From JANNFX01 sp031380225 (lineage in GTDB: Bacteria > Pseudomonadota > Alphaproteobacteria > Rhizobiales > Hyphomicrobiaceae): DNA of 31,575 nt. The stretch spans positions 1 to 31,575 of the forward strand of contig JANNFX010000170.1 in NCBI GenBank assembly GCA_031380225.1. The letters are read 5' to 3'. Made by a program: the position numbers and the translations under genes. Shown in pieces: positions 7,343-13,235 of the stretch; positions within the stretch are counted from its first letter, which is position 1; each line of letters opens with the position of its first letter. Under the pieces are notes generated by a model. The model did no database searches and was not told the DNA's origin. It saw only the letters and a list, made by a program, of their open reading frames with translations.

Positions 7343-8539
7343 ATGAATCTCGAAAAGCTGAAAACGACTGATGCCATCGACGTGTCGGGCAAGCGCATCT
7401 TGATCCGCGCCGATTTGAACGTGCCGGTGCAGGACGGCAAGGTTTCCGACGCCACCCGGCTGACACGCTTGGTGCCGGGCTTGAAGGCGCTGGCGGCACG
7501 CGGTGCGCGCGTCGTGGTGATCTCGCATTTCGAACGTCCGAAGGGACGCGATCTAAAATTCACGCTGAAGCCAATTGCTGCCAAGTTGTCCGAGTTGGTT
7601 GGCCAGCCGGTTGCGTTTGCCGATGACTGCATCGGCCCCGCCGCTGAAGTCGTCGTTGCGGCGCTCCAACCTGGGCAGATCGCAGTTCTTGAAAATCTGC
7701 GCTTTCACGCCGGTGAGGAAAAGAATGACGCCGCCTTTGCCGGCCAATTGGCGCGCCTCGGTGACATCTACGTCAACGATGCGTTCAGCTGCGCGCATCG
7801 CGGCCATGCGTCAACGGACGCCATTGCCAGCCGGCTGCCGTCATTTGCCGGTCCGCTTTTGATGCAAGAAATCGATGCGCTGAAAACAGCGCTTGAAAAT
7901 CCGCAAAGACCGACAGCCGCTGTTGTCGGCGGCGCCAAAGTTTCGACCAAAATTCCGATCCTTACGAACCTGGTGGCTAAGGTCGATAAGCTATTTATCG
8001 GCGGCGGCATGGCCAACACGTTTCTGCAATCGATGGGCGTACAGACGGGGCAGTCCCTAGCAGAACCCGAGTTCCACTCGATGGCCCGCGAAATCATGAC
8101 CGAAGCCAAGGAAAAGGGTTGTCAGATCGTCCTACCGGCCGACGCTGTCGTGGCTAAAGAGTTCAAGACCGGCGCGCCGTCGAAGGTGGTCAACATCCAC
8201 AAGGTCTGGGTCGATGACATGATCCTCGACATCGGCCCCGAGACGGTCGCGAAAATGACCGCACTCCTGGCCGAGTGCAAAACGCTGGTCTGGAATGGTC
8301 CGATGGGCGCGTTCGAAATTGCGCCATTTGGTGACGGCACGTTTGCGCTGGCGCGTGCGGCCGCACAACTTACTAAAGATGGCAAGTTGGTCTCGGTCGC
8401 TGGCGGCGGCGATACGGTGGCGGCGCTGAACGCGGCAGGCGCCGCCGGTGATTTCAGTTACGTCTCATCGGCTGGCGGCGCGTTCCTCGAATGGCTCGAA
8501 GGCCGCGAATTGCCCGGCATCGTCGCGCTGACACGGTAA
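7343..8539 (+). CDS. pgk: Phosphoglycerate kinase
   Basis: A 398-residue cytosolic enzyme converting 1,3-bisphosphoglycerate plus ADP to 3-phosphoglycerate plus ATP, in glycolysis, or the reverse in gluconeogenesis or carbon fixation. Family blocks are RILIRADLNVPVQDG near residue 18, VVISHFERPKG (the arginine replaces the lysine or glycine seen in some relatives), YVNDAFSCAHRGHAST, VGGAKVSTKI, GGGMANTFL and the C-terminal VAGGGDTVAAL and SSAGGAFLEWLEG. The ATG at 7343 gives the usual length, and the upstream open frame runs through the repeat and is rejected. The ribosome site is weak. The next open frame starts directly after the pgk stop codon. Confidence 0.97.
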   Translation: MNLEKLKTTDAIDVSGKRILIRADLNVPVQDGKVSDATRLTRLVPGLKALAARGARVVVISHFERPKGRDLKFTLKPIAAKLSELVGQPVAFADDCIGPAAEVVVAALQPGQIAVLENLRFHAGEEKNDAAFAGQLARLGDIYVNDAFSCAHRGHASTDAIASRLPSFAGPLLMQEIDALKTALENPQRPTAAVVGGAKVSTKIPILTNLVAKVDKLFIGGGMANTFLQSMGVQTGQSLAEPEFHSMAREIMTEAKEKGCQIVLPADAVVAKEFKTGAPSKVVNIHKVWVDDMILDIGPETVAKMTALLAECKTLVWNGPMGAFEIAPFGDGTFALARAAAQLTKDGKLVSVAGGGDTVAALNAAGAAGDFSYVSSAGGAFLEWLEGRELPGIVALTR

Positions 8540-8912
8540 ATGCTCCCCGGCTTCAACGCGGTGATCTTTGACCTCGACGGCACGCTCGCCGATAGTGCGC
8601 CCGATATCGCCGCCGCGCCGGGCTCGGGATTTGCATCTGTTCGGCTCGGTCGTCACAGCTCGGCCGGGGCTCGATTTGAAACCGGCGCCTCAGATGTTGC
8701 GTAAATGCATGCAAGACCTCGGTGCCAGCGCGGATGAAACCGTCATGATTGGCGACAGCGCTGCTGACGTTGGCACCGCGCGCGCGGCAGGAGTTCCAGT
8801 GATCTTGGTCAGTCATGGGTATACCACCATGCCCGCATCTGAATTGGGTGCAGACTGTGTCATTGATCACTTCGAGGGCCTGCTCCCTGCGCTATCTAAG
8901 CTGGGGCGGTGA
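8540..8912 (+). pseudogene. gph: Phosphoglycolate phosphatase (HAD family), internally deleted and frameshifted
   Basis: The first frame from ATG 8540 gives a HAD motif I (IFDLDGTLADSAPDIAAA, Asp nucleophile) and then loses homology and stops at 8704. From about 8625 the +1 frame continues as the C-terminal half of the same family: FGSVVTARPG, LKPAPQML, then MIGDSAADVGTARAAG (motif IV), ending in TGA at 8910-8912. Roughly 26 N-terminal and 94 C-terminal residues remain of a protein usually near 220 residues, so about 100 codons including the cap domain and motif II appear to be missing, with a frame change at about 8618-8627. Gph removes 2-phosphoglycolate. The remnant starts immediately after the pgk stop, suggesting a former operon member. 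A sequencing error would not remove 100 codons. Confidence 0.85.
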
Positions 8913-8955
8913 AGCGGGGTCAGTGGTATTGATTCACGTCAAAGAACTCCCACCG

Positions 8956-9094
8956 GGTGTCATCCCGGGGCTTGTCCCCGGGACCCATGGTGCCACAAGG
9001 GGAATGTATGGAATGCGTTGAAGCGTCAGCGGGCCAAACCGTCGTTTGCGCCCGTTGAGGAATGGGTCCCGGGGACAAGCCCCGGGATGACACC
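8956..9094. repeat. Perfect 33-bp inverted repeat (family B) upstream of the ccdA-like gene
   Basis: Bases 8956-8988 and 9062-9094 are exact inverse complements over 33 bp, separated by 73 bp. Each arm is itself nearly self-complementary around CCCGGGG-CTTG-TCCCCGGG. No open frame of note lies between them. The right arm ends 15 bp before the ccdA start codon. The motif resembles the GC-rich dispersed palindromes common in alphaproteobacterial genomes; this recognition is from memory. Confidence 0.9.
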
Positions 9095-9109
9095 GAGAGA
9101 GATTTTGGA

Positions 9110-9919
9110 ATGTTTGGCGAAGCGCATCTTTATCCGGGCGTATTTTTGGCGGGGCTCGTTAGTTTCCTGAGCCCCTGCGTGCTGCCGCTGGTGCCGCCAT
9201 ATCTTGGTTATCTGGGTGGCACCACCATTGACCAGATGACGGCCGAACGCGGATTTGATCGCGACGTCTGGCGGCGCGTTGTCATTGCCTCGATGTTTTT
9301 TGTGCTTGGGTTCGCCACCGTGTTCGTCACGCTTGGGGCGAGCGCCTCGTATCTCGGCCAACTCGTGCAAACCTATAAAACCGAACTTGGCATGGTGGCG
9401 GGCGTCATCATCATTTTGTTTGGATTGCACTTCACTGGTCTGCTGCGTATCCCATTGCTGTATTCAGAAGCCCGCGTCCGAACCAATGTCGATGGCGCGA
9501 GTTTGGCTGGCGCGTATCTGCTCGGACTTGCGTTCGCATTTGGCTGGACGCCGTGCATCGGGCCGATCTTGGCGACAGTATTGGCGGTGGCGGCCAATGA
9601 AGCCAGTCTTGGTGCGGGCGTCAGGCTGTTGTCGGTCTATTCGCTCGGGCTTGGCGTGCCGTTTGTGATGGCGGCGGTCGCGATCCGGCCGTTCATGAGC
9701 TTTATGCAGCGCTTCAAACGCCACCTTGGTCTGATGGAAAAGATCATGGGCGCGCTGTTGATCCTGACCGGCATCGCATTTCTCAACATTTTTGATGGCT
9801 TCAGTATTAATGCGCTTGGGCAATGGATGATCGAGAGTTTCCCCGGCCTTGGAAAGCTCGAGGAAAGTTTTACGCCGAAGGATCTGCAAGGCGAAATCCT
9901 CAAGCAACAGGGCCGCTAA
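9110..9919 (+). CDS. ccdA: CcdA/DsbD-type cytochrome c biogenesis membrane protein
   Basis: A 269-residue inner-membrane protein with about six spans. It carries the two conserved redox cysteines of the CcdA/DsbD family: C23 in FLSPCVLPLVPPYLGYLGG and C149 in FGWTPCIGPILA. These proteins pass electrons from cytoplasmic thioredoxin to periplasmic thiol proteins, for example for haem attachment to c-type cytochromes. No ccm gene is nearby, so the recipient is unknown. The start at 9110 has GAGAGAG about 9 bases upstream. The in-frame ATG at 9062 lies inside the inverted repeat and is rejected. thiD follows 4 bp after the stop. Confidence 0.92.
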   Translation: MFGEAHLYPGVFLAGLVSFLSPCVLPLVPPYLGYLGGTTIDQMTAERGFDRDVWRRVVIASMFFVLGFATVFVTLGASASYLGQLVQTYKTELGMVAGVIIILFGLHFTGLLRIPLLYSEARVRTNVDGASLAGAYLLGLAFAFGWTPCIGPILATVLAVAANEASLGAGVRLLSVYSLGLGVPFVMAAVAIRPFMSFMQRFKRHLGLMEKIMGALLILTGIAFLNIFDGFSINALGQWMIESFPGLGKLEESFTPKDLQGEILKQQGR

Positions 9920-9923
9920 AGCG

Positions 9924-10748
9924 ATGGGTGCTGCAGCTGATTTGCGACTGCCAACGGCACTCACAATTGCCGGCTCAGATCCATCGGGTGGGGCTGGAAT
10001 TCAAGCCGATCTCAAAACATTCACGGCGCTCGGTGTCTACGGCGCCAGTGTCATTGTCGCGTTGACGGCGCAGAATACGCAAGGCGTGACCGGTGTTCAC
10101 GCGGTGCCGCCAGCCTTTACAACTCAGCAGATCGACGCTGTCGCAGCCGACTTGCGCATTGCGGCCACCAAAACTGGAATGCTGGGGGATGCCGCGACGG
10201 TTGCCGCAGTGGCCAGCGCAATTCAGCGACACAAACTGACGCCGCTGGTGGTTGATCCGGTGATGGTGGCGACCAGCGGCGATGTGCTGCTCAGCTACGA
10301 TGCCATCGACGCGGTTCGGCAACTTTTGATACCGCTGGCAACCGTGATCACACCCAACCTCCACGAAGCTGCGAAGCTATTAGACACCCGCGCCGCAAAA
10401 ACGGCCGGCGATATGGAACAGCAGGGCCGTAAGCTGCTCGCACTCGGATGCCATGCGGTGCTGATCAAGGGTGGGCATTCAACCGGTGACGACGCCATCG
10501 ACGTGCTGGTGACGCGCGATGCGCTCGAACATTTCAGTGCCAAAAAAGTTGTGACAGCGAACACTCATGGAACGGGCTGCACATTGTCAGCCGCGATCAC
10601 GGCTTTCCTCGTGCAGGGGATGACGCTGCATCGTGCGGTGCAGAACGCCAAATTATATTTGACCGCGGCGCTCGAAAGCGCAGCGAAACAGCATGTTGGT
10701 CAAGGCTCAGGTCCCGTTGATCACCTTGTGATATGGACCAAAGTCTAA
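9924..10748 (+). CDS. thiD: Hydroxymethylpyrimidine/phosphomethylpyrimidine kinase
   Basis: A 274-residue ribokinase-fold enzyme that phosphorylates HMP and then HMP-P to give HMP-PP for thiamine synthesis. It opens with ALTIAGSDPSGGAGIQADLK (substrate loop) and contains TKTGMLGD, VVDPVMVATSG, TPNLHEA, LIKGGH and the anion-hole/catalytic motif NTHGTGCTLSAAI. The ATG at 9924 lies 4 bp after the ccdA-like stop; the upstream in-frame extension overlaps that gene in another frame and is rejected. The pair is probably co-transcribed although the functions differ. Thiamine diphosphate is the cofactor of the transketolase encoded 5 kb upstream, perhaps coincidentally. No thi-box is visible. Confidence 0.95.
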   Translation: MGAAADLRLPTALTIAGSDPSGGAGIQADLKTFTALGVYGASVIVALTAQNTQGVTGVHAVPPAFTTQQIDAVAADLRIAATKTGMLGDAATVAAVASAIQRHKLTPLVVDPVMVATSGDVLLSYDAIDAVRQLLIPLATVITPNLHEAAKLLDTRAAKTAGDMEQQGRKLLALGCHAVLIKGGHSTGDDAIDVLVTRDALEHFSAKKVVTANTHGTGCTLSAAITAFLVQGMTLHRAVQNAKLYLTAALESAAKQHVGQGSGPVDHLVIWTKV

Positions 10749-10821
10749 GCGCTGAGTTCATTTGTTCTCGGAGTGATGTGGCACTGATGCATCTTTCTGA
10801 TTTTTTCCGGTGTCCTTCCAC

Positions 10822-10849
10822 TTGATCCTCCGCCCGATCGCGCTACAGT
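10822..10849 (+). promoter_or_regulatory. Possible sigma-70 promoter for a small transcript
   Basis: TTGATC at 10822-10827 and TACAGT at 10844-10849 are spaced by 16 bp, each a 4/6 match to the consensus hexamers. It lies 73 bp after thiD and would start a transcript near 10856 that reaches the terminator ending at about 10966. Confidence 0.3.
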
Positions 10850-10855
10850 GTAGAA

Positions 10856-10966
10856 GGTCGAGTGCCGGGGGGTGCTTGACTTGACGTTGCCTGGGGGACG
10901 ACAGTTGCGCGGAATCGCTGCAACTCGGCTGAAAAACCGGTCCGGTCTTTCCGGACCGGTTTTTTC
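10856..10966 (+). ncRNA. Candidate small RNA (~110 nt) between thiD and the MFS gene
   Basis: This gene-free stretch ends in a strong terminator (10932-10964). Just upstream there is a second hairpin formed by AGTTGC-GC and GC-t-GCAACT with a 6-base loop at about 10911-10933. A plausible promoter precedes it. The arrangement of promoter, stem-loop and terminator with no open frame is what an intergenic sRNA looks like. I do not recognise it as 6S, SRP, tmRNA or a named alphaproteobacterial family. It could instead be the thiD transcript end or an attenuator for the MFS gene, whose start is 45 bp further on. Confidence 0.35.
10932..10966 (+). terminator. Strong Rho-independent terminator
   Basis: A 14-bp perfect stem, AAAAACCGGTCCGG at 10932-10945 with CCGGACCGGTTTTT at 10951-10964, has a 5-base loop and ends in a run of six T residues. 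The A-rich left flank makes it nearly symmetric, so it may work on both strands. Confidence 0.9.
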
Positions 10967-11010
10967 GTTTCAAAACCCTGAGAAGATGCAATCGTGACCG
11001 TGACACCCGC

Positions 11011-12264
11011 ATGATTCCGCTCGTCGCGACTTGGCAACCGGCTCAACGGCTCAGTGTCTTCTACGGCGCTCTGTTTTTGATTTATGGCGCTCACTTGCCG
11101 CTGTTTCCGGTCTGGCTTGCCGGTCGAGGACTAGACCCAAAAGCGATCTCATTGATTGTTGCGGCACCGTTTTTCATCCGGCTATTGGTGACGCCCGCTA
11201 TCGCGCTTTATGCCGACAGTCACCGCGTCCATCGGACAGCAATTATCGTGCTGTCCTGGTTGTCATTGGTCTTGATCGTATCGCTGTGGCCGGTCACGGG
11301 CTTTTGGCCGATCTTTGCGCTCGCGGTTCCGTTCGCGATTTGCATCACCTCCATTATGCCATTGGTCGAGACACTGGCAGTCGCGGAAGTCCAAAACACC
11401 GGGCTTGACTACGGCCGTGCGCGATTGTGGGGCTCGCTGACATTCGTCGTCATGGGATTATTCGGAGGGGTGGTCCTCGATTTATTCGGATACAGCGCAG
11501 GATTGTGGCTGCTCATTGCCAGCGCTGGGCTGGCCGTCGCCGCCGCTTATACGCTTCCGGCCGACAAAAAACAGATTGCAACGGATGACCTGGAAATCCG
11601 GCAACCGTCCGCGCTTGAGAGCGCAATGACGCTCGTCACGAACCCCTTATTCCTGCTGTTCTTGTTGAGTGTCGGAACGACCCAGGCCTCACACGCTACG
11701 TTCTATACCTTTGGCACGCTGCACTGGCAGAGCCTGGGGCTGTCGACTGTATGGACAGGAAGTTTATGGGCGGTCGCCGTGTTGGCGGAAGTGGCGCTGT
11801 TCGCGTGGTCCAAGCCGGTCGTGGCCCGCTTCGAGCCGATCGATTTGTTGAAGGCCGGCGCGTTGGCTGGTGTCGTGCGCTGGTTGATCATGTGTTTCGA
11901 TCCGCCGCTGCCACTGTTACTGCCGTTACAACTTTTGCACGCTCTAACATATGGCGCGACGCACCTCGCCGCGATCCACTTTATCGCCCGTGCTGTCCCC
12001 GATGGTGCGTCAGGCACGGCGCAAGCGCTTTACGCCAGCGTTGCGGCTGGTGTTCTGATGGGACTGGCAACGCTTGCCGCCGGTCCGTTGTTCGCAGCCT
12101 TTGGCGGCAAGTCGTTTGCTGCGGCAGCGGCTTTGTCGGCAATTGGATTGGCCAGCGCTATGGCGCTGTCGACGCGCTGGGACGGTAAGCGGCTGTGGGG
12201 CGGGCCGAATGGCAGCCTCAGTGAAGAAACTCTCAGCCCCACAACTGCGGCACCGGTGGGCTGA
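11011..12264 (+). CDS. MFS transporter, HcaT/3-phenylpropionate permease-like
   Basis: A 417-residue inner-membrane protein with about 12 predicted spans. It resembles the MFS_1-like group that includes HcaT and LacY-like sugar permeases: the N-terminal FYGALFLIYGAHLPLFPVWLAGRGL, then the DYGRARLWGSLTFVV block typical of the family. The last ~25 residues are polar and cytoplasmic. Substrate is unknown; family members import aromatic acids or nucleosides. The ATG at 11011 has no clear ribosome site. The 3' end overlaps the convergent racemase gene by 32 bp. A strong terminator 45 bp upstream suggests either a separate promoter or attenuation. Confidence 0.85.
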   Translation: MIPLVATWQPAQRLSVFYGALFLIYGAHLPLFPVWLAGRGLDPKAISLIVAAPFFIRLLVTPAIALYADSHRVHRTAIIVLSWLSLVLIVSLWPVTGFWPIFALAVPFAICITSIMPLVETLAVAEVQNTGLDYGRARLWGSLTFVVMGLFGGVVLDLFGYSAGLWLLIASAGLAVAAAYTLPADKKQIATDDLEIRQPSALESAMTLVTNPLFLLFLLSVGTTQASHATFYTFGTLHWQSLGLSTVWTGSLWAVAVLAEVALFAWSKPVVARFEPIDLLKAGALAGVVRWLIMCFDPPLPLLLPLQLLHALTYGATHLAAIHFIARAVPDGASGTAQALYASVAAGVLMGLATLAAGPLFAAFGGKSFAAAAALSAIGLASAMALSTRWDGKRLWGGPNGSLSEETLSPTTAAPVG

Positions 12265-13222
12265 TCAGGCCGCCGTTGAATACCAAGCCATGCTCACGAT
12301 CACGCGCCAACAAGAGCGGCCCATCGAGGTCAACCCAATCGGCATGCTGCGCTAGAATAAGGGCAGGGGCCATCGCCAGTGATGTGGCCACCATGCAGCC
12401 GGTCATGATCTTGAGACCAGCAGCGCGGGCGGCGGTTGCCATCACTAAAGCCTCAGTTAAACCACCGGTCTTGTCGAGCTTGATATTGACCGCGTCGTAG
12501 CGGTCTTTGAGGGACGCGACATCGCGGCTCTGGTGCGCGCTTTCATCCGCGCAAATGGGGACTTTGTGGTTGACGTGTGCGAGGGCTGAATCGTTTCCAG
12601 CGGGCAGGGGCTGTTCGATGAGATCAACGCCAGCTGCGAGTGCAGCTGCAAGCAACGGCTCGAGTAACTCTGTCGTCCAGGCTTCATTGGCATCGGCTAC
12701 AAGACGGGCATCTGGCCGTGCGGCGCGAACAGCGTGCATGCGTTCCGCGTCGCCAGCGCCGCCAAGTTTCAATTTCAAGAGCTTGAGCCCCGGAACGGAC
12801 TGGGCCTTCTGAGCCATGCTGTTGGGGTCACCGAGGCTCAAGGTAAAGCAGGTTTCGACGGGGTGGAGGTGCGATAACCCTGCCATAACATGCGCGCTCT
12901 GGCCGTAGCGCTTAGCTTCGAAGTCCCAAAGCGCGCAATCGATGGCGTTGCGGGCAGCGCCTGCGGGTAGCGCCAATTGCAAATCGTTGCGATCAGCTGG
13001 GAGGGCCTGAGTGCATGCGCGGATCGCGCCGGCCACACTCTCAACCGTCTCGCCATAGCGCGCATAGGGTACGCATTCGCCGCGTCCAGTGAACTGCCCA
13101 TCGGACACCGTGACAGTCACGACATGGGCTTCGGTCTTGGAGCCGCGCGCAATGACAAAGGCTTCGGACAATGGCCAACGTTCAATCTCAACAGTAAGTT
13201 TCAGTTGGGAGGAGGGTGCCAC
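12233..13222 (-). CDS. dgcA: Enolase-superfamily dipeptide epimerase / N-acetyl-D-Glu racemase (DgcA-like)
   Basis: A 329-residue member of the muconate-lactonising/Ala-Glu epimerase group. Catalytic and metal residues are all visible: the KxK pair K150 and K152 (LKLKLGG), metal ligands D177 (DANEAW), E203 (EQPL) and D226 (ADES), and the second base K248 (NIKLDKTGG). The C-terminal MTGCMVATSLAMAPA block is characteristic of the dipeptide epimerase/DgcA branch. Such enzymes epimerise Ala-Glu dipeptides from recycled peptidoglycan or racemise N-acetyl-glutamate; sequence alone does not separate these. The usual dgcN partner is not adjacent. The start is GTG at 13222 without a clear ribosome site, 13 bp after the upstream coiled-coil gene, so it may be read through. 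Confidence 0.85.
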   Translation of the reverse strand: MAPSSQLKLTVEIERWPLSEAFVIARGSKTEAHVVTVTVSDGQFTGRGECVPYARYGETVESVAGAIRACTQALPADRNDLQLALPAGAARNAIDCALWDFEAKRYGQSAHVMAGLSHLHPVETCFTLSLGDPNSMAQKAQSVPGLKLLKLKLGGAGDAERMHAVRAARPDARLVADANEAWTTELLEPLLAAALAAGVDLIEQPLPAGNDSALAHVNHKVPICADESAHQSRDVASLKDRYDAVNIKLDKTGGLTEALVMATAARAAGLKIMTGCMVATSLAMAPALILAQHADWVDLDGPLLLARDREHGLVFNGGLISPPVPQLWG

Positions 13223-13235
13223 GAGCCGGGTCGAC

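Noticed and set aside
9062..9109. Upstream start for the ccdA-like gene
   Set aside because: The added residues are encoded by the inverted repeat and do not resemble the family's N-terminus.
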